A DNA stretch of 64,000 bases, taken from NCBI RefSeq assembly GCF_008011665.1, contig NZ_VOWJ01000031.1:163720-227719 (forward strand), read 5' to 3'. The stretch is from Campylobacter volucris (GTDB lineage: Bacteria; Campylobacterota; Campylobacteria; Campylobacterales; Campylobacteraceae). A program made the translations under genes and the position numbers. This document shows, one piece after another, positions 52,659-61,864 of the stretch. Position 1 is the first letter of the stretch. Each line of letters opens with the position of its first letter. The notes below the pieces were generated by a model that was not told the origin of the DNA, made no database searches, and was given only the letters and a program-made list of their open reading frames with translations.

Positions 52659-53744
52659 TTAGTTTTGATGATATTTATAATATGCAGCACATGCTCCTTC
52701 GCTAGAAACCATGCAACTTCCGATAGGATTTTTTGGTGTGCAAGCTTTTGCAAATACTTTACAATCATAAGGCTTAGCCAAGCCTCTTAAAATTTGACCG
52801 CATATACAGGCTTTACTTTCATTTTTACTTTGGACTTTGCAATCAAATACCTTGCTTGCATCTAAATTAGAAAATTCATCTTTTAAACAAAGACCACCAT
52901 CTTTAATCATCCCAAGGCCTCTAAATTCAAAATCACAAGGCTGAAAATAAGTCTGCATTAATGATTTAGCTTTTAAATTTCCTTCTTTACTTACTACTCT
53001 ATGATATTCATTATAAACCTCATAGGTATTTGCATTCATTTGCTCTACTATATTTAATACACTAAGCATTATATCTACAGGCTCAAAACCACTCACTGCT
53101 ATAGGAGTTTTGTATTTTTTAGCAATTGGTTTATAAATGTTTGATCCTGTTATAACACTAACATGTGAAGGCCCTAAAAAAGCATCGATTTTAACTTTTT
53201 CATCCTGCATGATAGCTTCTACAGCTGGTGGGACTAATACATGATTGATATGAAAAAATAAATTTTCAAGTTGAAGCTCTATCCTTTTTTGTATGATTAC
53301 TGCGCTCATAGGAGTGGTAGTTTCAAAACCTATGGCAAAAAATATAATAGTCTTATCTTTATTTTCTAAAGCAATATCAATAACTTCTAAAGGAGTGTAA
53401 AGTGCTCTTACATCAGCTCCTTTGGCCCTAAGATCGATTAAGCTCTTATAGCTTCCTGGCACTCTTAGCATATCACCTAAAACACAAAAAATGGTATTTG
53501 GCATACTAGCAAGTTTTAAAGCTGTATCAATGCGTTCTCTTGACATCACACATACAGGACAACCTGGACCATGAATAAAATTTATTTCTTTTGGAAGCAA
53601 ACTTGGTAAGCCAAATTTCATTATGCTATGCGTATGACCACCACAAATTTCCATTATATTAATAGGTTTTGAAATTTTTGATTGTATGATTTTTTGTATA
53701 GCTAAAATTCTATCTTTGTCTCTAAAATCATTAATTAAATCCAT
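52659..53744 (-). CDS. hypD: Hydrogenase maturation Fe-S protein HypD
   Basis: Scaffold, with HypC, for assembling Fe(CN)2CO. The conserved Cys are present: MEICGGHTH (about 33-41), HGPGCPVCV (about 59-67), and a C-terminal [4Fe-4S] cluster set in CICGQILRG and the CTPKNPIGSCMVSSEGAC region (about 313-353). GFETTTP (about 145-151) is also typical. 361 residues. Overlaps hypC by 14 bases. Confidence 0.97.
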   Translation of the reverse strand: MDLINDFRDKDRILAIQKIIQSKISKPINIMEICGGHTHSIMKFGLPSLLPKEINFIHGPGCPVCVMSRERIDTALKLASMPNTIFCVLGDMLRVPGSYKSLIDLRAKGADVRALYTPLEVIDIALENKDKTIIFFAIGFETTTPMSAVIIQKRIELQLENLFFHINHVLVPPAVEAIMQDEKVKIDAFLGPSHVSVITGSNIYKPIAKKYKTPIAVSGFEPVDIMLSVLNIVEQMNANTYEVYNEYHRVVSKEGNLKAKSLMQTYFQPCDFEFRGLGMIKDGGLCLKDEFSNLDASKVFDCKVQSKNESKACICGQILRGLAKPYDCKVFAKACTPKNPIGSCMVSSEGACAAYYKYHQN

Positions 53745-54012
53745 CTTTTAATCCCATATCTCCTTCGTATTCATCTATTTGTCCATTTTGCATTTTTTCA
53801 GCTATATCTGTATAAATTTTTAAGCTCTCTTGGGCTGCATGGGTATCTATTTTTTCCATCGCAAAACCAACATGGATTAATACATAATCACCCACTTTTA
53901 AAGGCTCGCTAATTAAATCCAAACTCACTCTTCTTTTTACTCCTAAAGTTTCTACTATAGCTGAATTTAACTCATCAATTTCTAAAATTTTAGAAGGTAT
54001 AGAAAGACACAT
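53731..54012 (-). CDS. hypC: Hydrogenase maturation chaperone HypC
   Basis: 93-residue OB-fold chaperone that holds the iron with HypD and delivers it to the hydrogenase large subunit. It starts MCLSIPSKILEID: Cys2, exposed after Met removal, is the essential ligand. The GDYVLIHVGFAMEKID block is characteristic. Overlaps hypD by 14 bases and shares one base with hypB, so expression is tightly coupled. Confidence 0.97.
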   Translation of the reverse strand: MCLSIPSKILEIDELNSAIVETLGVKRRVSLDLISEPLKVGDYVLIHVGFAMEKIDTHAAQESLKIYTDIAEKMQNGQIDEYEGDMGLKDGFN

Positions 54013-54743
54013 TAGTTTAATTCCTTTTTCATTTTTAAATAATCAATCCAAAGATTAAAACCTGTTTTTGTTTTGCTATCTAAAATCATAATATCTACTT
54101 TAGGATTTAATCTTTTAGCTGCTAAAGATGCTACTTTAAAATCAAAATCAAAATGTTGAGCTAAATCAGCTTTTGTAATCACCAATAAATCAGCTTTTCT
54201 AAACATGACAGGATATTTTTCAACTTTATCATGACCTTCTGTTACTGAAAGTAAAACCACATTTAAATGCTCGCCCAAATCATAACTAGCAGGACATACC
54301 AAATTTCCAACATTTTCTATAAAAACAATATCAAGCTCATCTAATTTAAAATGATGCAGTGCTTCATGCACCATAAAAGCATCTAAATGGCAAGTTTGAC
54401 CTGTGGTGATTTGATGGGCTAATCCTCCTGCATTTATAATACGATTTGCATCATTATTAGTTTCTAAATCCCCTTCTACTACAGCTATTTTAAATTTATC
54501 TTTTAAAGTTTTTATCGTTTCTTCTAGTAAAGTTGTCTTACCGCTTCCTGGAGAACTCATTAGATTGATACAAATGGTATTATACTCATTAAAATGCTCT
54601 CTATTGTGTGAAGCTTGATGATCGTTTTTTGATAAAATTTTACTAATTACGCTAATAGTATTTTCATCTTTTAAAGCTGAGTTTTCGTGATGGTGTTCAT
54701 GATGATGGTGTTTGTTTATAGAGCAGCCACAATCTTTACACAT
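54012..54743 (-). CDS. hypB: Hydrogenase nickel incorporation GTPase HypB
   Basis: Stores and hands over nickel, using GTP. The N-terminus has both metal sites: CKDCGC (residues 2-7) and a His stretch with seven His between 12 and 19 (HHHHEHHH). The G domain has the P-loop MSSPGSGKTTLLEE (about 66-79), the EGDLETNND metal/GTP switch and ITKADLAQHFD. 243 residues. 60 bases separate it from hypF, a possible internal promoter; the start has a good AAGGAAAA site. Confidence 0.97.
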   Translation of the reverse strand: MCKDCGCSINKHHHHEHHHENSALKDENTISVISKILSKNDHQASHNREHFNEYNTICINLMSSPGSGKTTLLEETIKTLKDKFKIAVVEGDLETNNDANRIINAGGLAHQITTGQTCHLDAFMVHEALHHFKLDELDIVFIENVGNLVCPASYDLGEHLNVVLLSVTEGHDKVEKYPVMFRKADLLVITKADLAQHFDFDFKVASLAAKRLNPKVDIMILDSKTKTGFNLWIDYLKMKKELN

Positions 54744-54803
54744 GTTTTTTCCTTAAATTTTTTATTTTATTTTATCTTTAAAAGTATTAAAAATTTATGA
54801 GTT

Positions 54804-57008
54804 TTAATAAGTTTTTAACGCCAAATAATGCACAAGTTGTCCTAATGCAATAGAGCTATCATTGCAAGGAAATTCATAAGAAGTTTTATAAGAAAATTTT
54901 TTACGATTTAAAATTTCAAGTAAGGTTTTATTTTGAAACACCCCTCCACTTAAAATCACCTCTTCTTTATATAAATGAGAAAATTCTATAATAAAATTTG
55001 CAATAGCATTTAACAAACCTGTGCTAATTTTAACCTCGTTAGAATCTTTTAAAGCTTGTAAAAAAGCATCTTTTATGCAAATTCCATCATTTTGTATGAC
55101 AAATTTATAAGTATAATTTAAATTTTTATCATAATACTTTTCTAATAAAAGCCCAATTTGAGCTTCATAATCAAGCTTTTCTATATCAAAAGCAATAGCA
55201 CCAAAAGCATCAATTATCCTTCCTAATGAGCTTGTGTATAAAGTGCTTTGAGTGTGAATTTTTTTAAGATTTGATAATTTTATAGAATTAATTTTATTTA
55301 AAAAATCTTTAGCTTTATCTTGCAAATTTAAATCAAAAATCAAAGCCAAAGCTAAATTATAAATATTTTTAATATCGGCATTAATAAGCTTAAATTCTTT
55401 AAAATGAGCTATTCTTTGATAATTTTTTAAATTAGCCTTAAAAATCTCTCCACCCCAAATTTTCCCATCATCTCCATAGCCTGTGCCATCAAAAATAAAA
55501 GCTAATACATCTTTATTAAAAATTCTATGCTCAAATAAACAAGCACAAGCATGAGCATAATGATGTGAAATAGCATAATTTTTATAATTTTTAAATTCTT
55601 TAACATAGGCAAAATGAGGATGCTTATCACTTAAAATTTGATCAAATTCAACATCATATGATTTTTTAAAAAAATGTAAAATCTTAAAAAATCTTTCTTG
55701 TATATCTAAATCTTTCATATCTCCAATATAAGGTGAGATAAAAATTTGATTTTGAAAAAAACATGCAAATTGATTTTTTAGCTCACTACCTAAGGCAAGT
55801 ATATTTTGATCAAAATTAAAAAAATCTTTAGTGTTGATATAGCGTGGATTAACACCTCTAGAAGTTCTTAAAAACATAGTTTTTTTACCTACTATTTGAG
55901 CAATGCTATCATCGCTTGAATTGACAATATTTCTATCATAATCTATATAAAAATCAAAAACATTTCCAAGTTTTTCTAAAAGTTTTGTTTCTTCATAGAT
56001 AATGCTTTGTGAGCTAAGGTTTGCACTAGTTGCTACAATAGGTTTATCAAAATATTCAAATAACAACAAATGCGATCCCATATAAGCTAACATAATGCCT
56101 ATTTTATCAGTATCTGGAGCTAAATTTTCTAAAATATTTTTACTTTTTAAAATCACAATGGGTTTTAAATTAGATTGTAAAAGTTTTGCTTCATCTTCAT
56201 TAATATGAGCTAAATTTTTTGCCATTTGTAAATTTTTTACCATAATAGCAAAAGGTTTTTTTGCCCTATTTTTGCGTAATCTTAACTCAGATATAGCATT
56301 TTCATTAGTGCTATCGCAAATTAAATGAAAACCACCCATTCCTTTAAAAGCTATGATTTTACCTTCTTTTAGCATTTTAGCAAGCTCTATAAAAGCTTGT
56401 TCGTCTTTTGCAAGAATATTTTTGTTTTTATCCTTTAAAAAAAATGTGATTTTACAATTTGGACAAGAAAGTGGTTGAGCATGAAAGCGTCTATTGCAAG
56501 GATTTTCGTATTCACTTTGGCAAAAAGCGCACATTTTAAATTTATCCATACTTGTATTAATTCTATCATAGGGTAATTTTTTAATGATAGAAAACCTAGG
56601 ACCACAATTTACACAAGTGATAAAAGGATATTTATAGCGAGGGTTTGTTTTATCATAAAATTCTTTCATGCAATCTTCGCAAAGTGCAAAATCACTTAAA
56701 ATCGGACTGAATTTTTTAGTATTTAAAGACTTCGTGATAGTAAAATCTTTATATTTTTGCTCTAAAGTTATTTTAGAAATTTGTAAATCATCTATTCTTG
56801 CTAACTTTGGAAGATTTTTTAAAAGCTTATCTTTAAATTGATTTGCTAATATCTCATCACAATCAAGCCTTATGACAACTCCTAAGCTATTGTTGAAAAC
56901 TTCTCCATTTAAATTTAAACTTTTAGCCAGATTATAAACAAAGGGTCTAAAACCAACCCCTTGAACTAAGCCTTTAATACAAATTTCATATCCAAAGCGG
57001 AACATCAC
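54804..57008 (-). CDS. hypF: Carbamoyltransferase HypF
   Basis: Makes the carbamoyl group for HypE from carbamoyl phosphate. Four parts in order: acylphosphatase domain (about 1-90, GLVQGVGFRPFVYNLA with the catalytic Arg), two zinc fingers (about 105-185: CEDCMKEF...CVNCGPRFS; CAFCQSEYENPCNRRFHAQPLSCPNC region), a YrdC-like domain (about 200-370, KGMGGFHLICD), and a Kae1-like domain (HHYAHACACLFEH about 480; DGTGYGDDGKIW; VILSGGVFQNKTL about 690). 734 residues. It overlaps the HypF-like gene upstream by 23 bases. Confidence 0.96.
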   Translation of the reverse strand: MMFRFGYEICIKGLVQGVGFRPFVYNLAKSLNLNGEVFNNSLGVVIRLDCDEILANQFKDKLLKNLPKLARIDDLQISKITLEQKYKDFTITKSLNTKKFSPILSDFALCEDCMKEFYDKTNPRYKYPFITCVNCGPRFSIIKKLPYDRINTSMDKFKMCAFCQSEYENPCNRRFHAQPLSCPNCKITFFLKDKNKNILAKDEQAFIELAKMLKEGKIIAFKGMGGFHLICDSTNENAISELRLRKNRAKKPFAIMVKNLQMAKNLAHINEDEAKLLQSNLKPIVILKSKNILENLAPDTDKIGIMLAYMGSHLLLFEYFDKPIVATSANLSSQSIIYEETKLLEKLGNVFDFYIDYDRNIVNSSDDSIAQIVGKKTMFLRTSRGVNPRYINTKDFFNFDQNILALGSELKNQFACFFQNQIFISPYIGDMKDLDIQERFFKILHFFKKSYDVEFDQILSDKHPHFAYVKEFKNYKNYAISHHYAHACACLFEHRIFNKDVLAFIFDGTGYGDDGKIWGGEIFKANLKNYQRIAHFKEFKLINADIKNIYNLALALIFDLNLQDKAKDFLNKINSIKLSNLKKIHTQSTLYTSSLGRIIDAFGAIAFDIEKLDYEAQIGLLLEKYYDKNLNYTYKFVIQNDGICIKDAFLQALKDSNEVKISTGLLNAIANFIIEFSHLYKEEVILSGGVFQNKTLLEILNRKKFSYKTSYEFPCNDSSIALGQLVHYLALKTY

Positions 57009-58503
57009 TTATCTTAAAAAATGGTATGTGTTTGAAAATATTTTTGCTCAAACTCTTATGCTCAAACAAACTACCACTAAGCACAACACAATCAGCTTGA
57101 TCTTTAGCTTTTAAATCATCAAACAAATCTCTTAAAAAATATGCTAAAGATTCCACTACTCCTAAAGTGATGATTTGCTCTTCAACTCCAGCAAGCTTAA
57201 AACTCATCACACTTCTTAAAGTTTTAGTATAATCAAATTCTTTTTCTTCATTGAATTTAAAATCTATCTTAACTCCTTTTGCCATCTTGCTCTCATCAGC
57301 CAAATGCAAAAGTTTTAACCCAGCTTGAGTTAAATCGCTATCAAGATCTAAAATAACACCTACCATACAAAAAATTCCAAAAAAATTATGGTTTAAATTT
57401 AAATTCATTTTAGGAAGTGTAAATTCTTTTTGATAATTTTCTAGCAATCTTTTAGCCGTATCATCTTTACTAGCTAGTTCATAAAATTCATCAAAACTTT
57501 TTGGTAAATTTAGTTTTAAAAGATTGATTTCTTTATTGAGTAAAATAATATCATCATATTTTTTGCTAAGCTCTAAAAGCAAAGGTTTTTTATCTTTAAA
57601 ATCAGACAATATACAAGAAATTCTTGCATAGTTTTTATCTTCTTTTTGAAAAATTAAATTTTTAAATTCAGATAAAATATAGTCAAACCCTCTAAGCACA
57701 AACATATTTTTTTCTATCAAAGCTACTTCAAAATCATCTTCAAAAGATTCTAGCTTTTTAAAATTTAAAAATTTAACCCCTTCTTTTTCAAACTCATAAC
57801 ACAAAGCGAAAATAAAAAGATTATCATAAAATTTTACTTTAAAATAATCTTCTTTTAAATCATGATTTTGTCTAAAAATAGCATTAAATTTTAATTTCAT
57901 TAAAGGCTTTTCAACACCAGCTAAAATTTTAAATTGCTCATTATTGCAAGAAAAAAATGCGTTAATATGTTTTGGATCGCTTGGCATTAAAAAATCATCT
58001 AATTTTTCATTAAAAATTTCAAACGCATAAATTCCTTTATGGTTTTTAAACTCTATATATTCTTTATTTTTTAATTTTTCCAAAGCTTTTTGTAGTAAAT
58101 TTTGAAAGTTTTCTTTAGTGATTTTAACAAATTCATTTTCTATTTTAAATTTTTCTTCTACAAAAATTCCCCATTCATTTTCTATAAGCTCACCTTGAGT
58201 ATAGGCATTTGCATTGATTCTTGTTAAAAATGCTCTTTTGGTAAAATCTTTTTTAGTTTTATCAATAAATTCAAAATCTTCTTCTATAACTTTTAAATCA
58301 AATTTATCTAAAAAAACGCTATGGCTAATTTTTTCCAAATTTTCACAAAAAGCTTGCAGTTCATCTTTTTCACCTTTAACTTTAATCACAATTTTTTCAT
58401 CTTTTTGCTCAAAATTAAAAGTAAAATTTTTAGTATAATAATACAAAAGATACTCAAAAACATCATTTTTAGATCTATAATTAAAAGTAAGCTCTAAAAT
58501 CAA
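56986..58503 (-). CDS. Degenerate HypF-like protein at the head of the hyp operon
   Basis: 505 residues, no signal or membrane segment. The N-terminus (about 1-75, VFEYLLYYYTKN then VKGEKDELQAFCENL) matches the acylphosphatase layout of HypF but lacks the G-V-G-F-R catalytic loop. There are no zinc-finger cysteines. The C-terminus parallels HypF's Kae1 part: FGIFCMVGVILDLDSDLTQAG compares with FGAIAFDIEKLDYEAQIG, and CVVLSGSLFEHKSL (about 472-485) with VILSGGVFQNKTL. The HxxxH metal motif and the GTGYGDDG loop are missing. It is conserved upstream of hypF in Campylobacter. Probably a non-catalytic paralogue; function unknown. Confidence 0.75.
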   Translation of the reverse strand: MILELTFNYRSKNDVFEYLLYYYTKNFTFNFEQKDEKIVIKVKGEKDELQAFCENLEKISHSVFLDKFDLKVIEEDFEFIDKTKKDFTKRAFLTRINANAYTQGELIENEWGIFVEEKFKIENEFVKITKENFQNLLQKALEKLKNKEYIEFKNHKGIYAFEIFNEKLDDFLMPSDPKHINAFFSCNNEQFKILAGVEKPLMKLKFNAIFRQNHDLKEDYFKVKFYDNLFIFALCYEFEKEGVKFLNFKKLESFEDDFEVALIEKNMFVLRGFDYILSEFKNLIFQKEDKNYARISCILSDFKDKKPLLLELSKKYDDIILLNKEINLLKLNLPKSFDEFYELASKDDTAKRLLENYQKEFTLPKMNLNLNHNFFGIFCMVGVILDLDSDLTQAGLKLLHLADESKMAKGVKIDFKFNEEKEFDYTKTLRSVMSFKLAGVEEQIITLGVVESLAYFLRDLFDDLKAKDQADCVVLSGSLFEHKSLSKNIFKHIPFFKISDVPLWI

Positions 58504-58570
58504 AATAAAAAACCTTGAAAAACTAAATATTAAAGTATAAATATAACAATTTTAATTCTAAGAAAAGCTT

Positions 58571-58600
58571 AAAAAGCTATCCAACATTCGATAGCTTTTT
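58571..58600 (-). terminator. Terminator of the dipeptidase gene
   Basis: An 11-bp perfect inverted repeat (AAAAAGCTATC / GATAGCTTTTT) with an 8-base loop, 3 bases after the pepE-like stop on the minus strand and ending in TTTTT. A rho-independent terminator isolating the gene from the hyp operon downstream. Confidence 0.75.
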
Positions 58601-58603
58601 ATT

Positions 58604-59431
58604 TCAGTAATTAAATTCAGAGTCAATAGCAATTTTTTGAATTTCTTTTTTATTTTCAAATTTTAAAAGTGGAGTGTTTTTATCCATACCCAAAACTTTC
58701 ACTTTTTTACCATTAATCAACAATGCAACACCTTCAGGTAGGGCGTATACTATACTTGTAGGATTTACTATTAAAAATTCTTGTAATCTTTCTTCGCGAC
58801 TTTCGCCATTATGGCCTACTGGTTTACCTGAAATAAAATGAGGATTGATTTGATGAGGAAAAATATTAAAAGTGTTAAATGATTTTGGCTCTACAATAGG
58901 CATATCATTGGTTGTTTTCATGGTCGAACCTGCTACATTTGAACCTGCTGACCAACCAACATAAGGAATGCCTTCACTTACTTTTTTTGCAATCAATTCC
59001 ACAAGATTATTATTATAAAGTTGATTTACTAATTCAAAAGTATTTCCACCACCTACAAATATTGCATCAGCATTTTTAATAATATCAATAGCATTTCCTC
59101 TATGCACACTAATTATTTGAAGTCCTAGACTTTCTAAAGCTTTTGCAACTTGGGCTTCGTATTGTTCATAAGTTTTTCTCACACCAGCATAAGGAATGAA
59201 AGCTACTTTTTTACCTTTTAAATTATTTTTTTTAACAAACTCTTTAAGCCAAGGCAATGCATGATTTAAATACCCTGTATTTTTATAACCAGAACTTGAA
59301 AGCAATAAAACTTTTTGCTTGTCTTTTGGAAAATCAACCATATCGGTTGATTCGGCATGTAAAGTAACTGCACTAAAAAGCATAGTGGCTAAACCAAGAG
59401 CGCCTATTTTTAATAAACTTCTTCTTTTCAT
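58604..59431 (-). CDS. pepE: Exported dipeptidase E-like peptidase (family S51)
   Basis: 275 residues with a twin-arginine-type signal: KRRSLLKIGALGLATMLF, cut near HAES. The mature part is a peptidase S51 domain: FVGGGNTFELVNQL (about 129-142), nucleophile Ser in GWSAGSNVAG (about 160-168), His in FPHQINPHFI (about 190-200). Dipeptidase E removes N-terminal Asp from dipeptides and is usually cytosolic, so periplasmic placement is unusual. Stand-alone gene with its own ribosome site (AAAGGAAA) and terminator. Confidence 0.85.
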   Translation of the reverse strand: MKRRSLLKIGALGLATMLFSAVTLHAESTDMVDFPKDKQKVLLLSSSGYKNTGYLNHALPWLKEFVKKNNLKGKKVAFIPYAGVRKTYEQYEAQVAKALESLGLQIISVHRGNAIDIIKNADAIFVGGGNTFELVNQLYNNNLVELIAKKVSEGIPYVGWSAGSNVAGSTMKTTNDMPIVEPKSFNTFNIFPHQINPHFISGKPVGHNGESREERLQEFLIVNPTSIVYALPEGVALLINGKKVKVLGMDKNTPLLKFENKKEIQKIAIDSEFNY

Positions 59432-59504
59432 TATTTTTCCTTTAATATATATTTATAAATTATTTATTTTAATAAATAAAATTTTAAAATAAAATAAATT
59501 TCTG

Positions 59505-60185
59505 TTAGAAAATAAGGGTTTTTAGAAAAACTTCTCTTTCTTTATAATCAGGCATTAACTGATATAAAAAAGTATAAAATTCTTTTTGATGATGCGGGTA
59601 AATTAAATGCGTAAGTTCATGCAAGATTACATATTCTATAGATTTTATAGGTTTTTGCGTGAGTTTTAAATTTAAATTAATATAAGCTTTTTTATGATTG
59701 CAAGAGCCCCACCTTGAAATCATTTCTTTAATGCTAATTTTTTGAACTTTCCTATCAAATGCAAATTGCCATTTATTAATAAAAAAATTAAAAATTATTT
59801 TAGCACTTTGTTTTTGAAAATTTTTATATTCTTGATGATTTTTTGTAAAAATTTTATCTTTTTTAATGCAAGTTTTATAGCAATTTTCATCAAAAACTAA
59901 ATGATATTTTTTACCTAAAAAATATACTTCATTATCATTTAGCAATGTTTTTTTAGAAAGTATTTCTTTTTGTTTATTTTTAATCCAAATTTCATTTTTT
60001 TCTAAAAAATTTATAACATCTTTGTCTTCATAATGAATTGGTATAGTAAGTTTAAAATTTAAAGTTCTATCTATTTTTAATCTTAAATATTTTACTTTTT
60101 TTCTTTCAAAATCTATATTTAAATTTTTAAAATTAAACTTTCCCTTTAAACTAATACCTTGTTTTGCCATTTTTTGCTTTTCCAT
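59505..60185 (-). CDS. YgjP/M48-type metallopeptidase-like protein
   Basis: 226 residues. The zinc motif HELTHLIYPHHQKEFY (H-E-x-x-H then a distal His, about residues 190-203) with the preceding conserved SRWGSCNHKKAYINLNLKL (about 162-180) is typical of the YgjP/DUF45 (UPF0758-like M48) group found beside restriction and other genes. Substrate unknown. It overlaps the MATE gene upstream by 40 bases, or 25 if the second ATG (60170) is used; neither start has a clear ribosome site. Confidence 0.85.
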   Translation of the reverse strand: MEKQKMAKQGISLKGKFNFKNLNIDFERKKVKYLRLKIDRTLNFKLTIPIHYEDKDVINFLEKNEIWIKNKQKEILSKKTLLNDNEVYFLGKKYHLVFDENCYKTCIKKDKIFTKNHQEYKNFQKQSAKIIFNFFINKWQFAFDRKVQKISIKEMISRWGSCNHKKAYINLNLKLTQKPIKSIEYVILHELTHLIYPHHQKEFYTFLYQLMPDYKEREVFLKTLIF

Positions 60186-61462
60186 CTATAAGAATTAACT
60201 ATACCTCTTAAAAATTCATCAGCACAAAATCCTATCCAAATTCCTAAAATTCCCAATCCCATATAAAAACAAAGCACATATCCAACAGGCAATGAAACTC
60301 CTAGCATAAAAACCACACCGCTTAAAAAAGGAAACCTAGCATCTCCTGCTGCTCTTAATGAATTTACCATTACTATATTAAAAGTTCTTGCGATTTCTAA
60401 AAAGATAGAAAGAGTAAAAAGTGGTATCATTAATTCTTTTAAATCTTCTTCAAGATCTACTATTTGCATTGTAAAATCTTGTAAAATATAATTTAACAAA
60501 GCCACAAAAGCACTTGCTATAACACTAAAATACAAAGCCACCCAAGTATGTTTATATGCTACATTTAAACGCTTTGAACCCACAAGCTTTCCTATAATGA
60601 TTTCATTTGCTAAACTAATTGCTTGCCCTACTAGCATAATAAGCAATGAAATTTGAAAATAAATTGTTTGCACACTTAAATTTGCCTCACCCAAGCGCGC
60701 TACAAAAGAAAAAGCTATGGTGTATTGTATAAACCATACTAAATGCTCCCCAGCAGCATAACCACCTATGCTAAAAATCTTTTTAAAAACTTCTTTTTTA
60801 GGCTTTAAAAGTTCTTTTAAATTTAGATGAATTTTTAATTTAAAAATAAAAATTATAACAAGCATAACAAATGCTACAACACGACCTATAATATTACTAA
60901 ACCCTACTCCAAAAAGCTCTAATTTTGTAAAATGCAAAATATAATAATTACCTATAAAAATCACTATATTCATCATCAAAGTAGTTAGCATAACCCAATA
61001 AGCTAAATTATAAACCCTTATAATAGCTGCTAAAACTATGCTAATAGCATCAAAAAATAAGCAAATTGCAAGCATTTGTAAATAAATTTGACTATCTTTT
61101 AAAAGTTCTTGCGGAATTTGCAAAAGGTATAGCAAAACCTCCCCATGCCAAAAAATTAAACTTCCACATACCAAACCCACCAAAGTATTTAAAAACAAAC
61201 TTTGATGGATAGCTTTTCTAGCTAAATCATAATTTTTAGCTCCTAAAGCTTGAGCAATAACCACACTACAACCTACGCTTAAAAAACTAAAAACTATTAA
61301 AAATAAATCAGCTATATGATTACCAGCACCCAAAGCTCCAACTAAGAAATTAGAATATTGAGATACCATTGTGGTGTTAATAATTAAAGAAAAATATCTT
61401 AAAAACATTTCAAGCAATATAGGCATACTAAGATGCTTTAAAGAAAGCTGTTTGTTAGTCAT
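60146..61462 (-). CDS. MATE family multidrug/cation efflux transporter
   Basis: 438 residues with about 12 membrane helices in two homologous halves (NorM/DinF-type). Conserved features: MVSQYSNFLVGALGAGN in the first half, and GEANLSVQTIYFQISLLIMLVGQAISLANEIIIGKLVG (about 250-288). It exports cationic compounds against Na+ or H+. The start ATG at 61462 lies divergent from the acyl carrier protein gene. Substrate unknown. Confidence 0.92.
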   Translation of the reverse strand: MTNKQLSLKHLSMPILLEMFLRYFSLIINTTMVSQYSNFLVGALGAGNHIADLFLIVFSFLSVGCSVVIAQALGAKNYDLARKAIHQSLFLNTLVGLVCGSLIFWHGEVLLYLLQIPQELLKDSQIYLQMLAICLFFDAISIVLAAIIRVYNLAYWVMLTTLMMNIVIFIGNYYILHFTKLELFGVGFSNIIGRVVAFVMLVIIFIFKLKIHLNLKELLKPKKEVFKKIFSIGGYAAGEHLVWFIQYTIAFSFVARLGEANLSVQTIYFQISLLIMLVGQAISLANEIIIGKLVGSKRLNVAYKHTWVALYFSVIASAFVALLNYILQDFTMQIVDLEEDLKELMIPLFTLSIFLEIARTFNIVMVNSLRAAGDARFPFLSGVVFMLGVSLPVGYVLCFYMGLGILGIWIGFCADEFLRGIVNSYRWKSKKWQNKVLV

Positions 61463-61612
61463 TATGAACGCTCTTTTGTGTGTTTAATCAAAGAATGGTA
61501 TTTTAAATAAAAAACACTTTTTTTAAGATAAATTTCTTTCATTTCAAAAGTAAAAGTTTATTTTATATGGTAAAATTATGAAATAGTTTTTATAATCAAA
61601 AAAAGGAAATTT

Positions 61613-61846
61613 ATGCAAGTAACTTTTGAAGATATTCAAAAAATGTTTAACAACATAGGTAGAAATGATGTTAATGAAGCAAGTTGTGATTTAATTGATG
61701 AAGATATTATTGATAGTATGGATATGATGAAGCTTATATTAGAAATCGAAACATTTTTAGGAAAAAATTTAGATGCAAAATACATCATACCAGATAATTT
61801 TAAAGATTTTTCTTCTATTAAAAATATGCTTGAAAATATTGAATAA
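61613..61846 (+). CDS. Acyl carrier protein, non-housekeeping type
   Basis: 77 residues of the ACP helical fold. The phosphopantetheine site is the Ser in DIIDSMDMMKLILEIE (about residue 36; the usual motif is DSLD). Acidic overall, but the flanks (FNNIGRNDVNEASCDL; LDAKYIIPDNFKDF) differ from AcpP, so it likely serves a dedicated pathway, as do the ACPs encoded in Campylobacter glycan loci. No synthase or AMP ligase is adjacent. Start behind AAAGGAAA. Its 3' end forms the terminator hairpin. Confidence 0.88.
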   Translation: MQVTFEDIQKMFNNIGRNDVNEASCDLIDEDIIDSMDMMKLILEIETFLGKNLDAKYIIPDNFKDFSSIKNMLENIE

Positions 61847-61861
61847 TTTCAAGCATATTTT
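61821..61861. terminator. Very stable hairpin overlapping the ACP 3' end
   Basis: A 15-bp perfect inverted repeat: left arm 61821-61835 inside the last ACP codons, an 11-base loop that includes the stop codon, right arm 61847-61861, then T-rich sequence. It lies between two convergent genes and can terminate both. Confidence 0.75.
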
Positions 61862-61864
61862 GAT

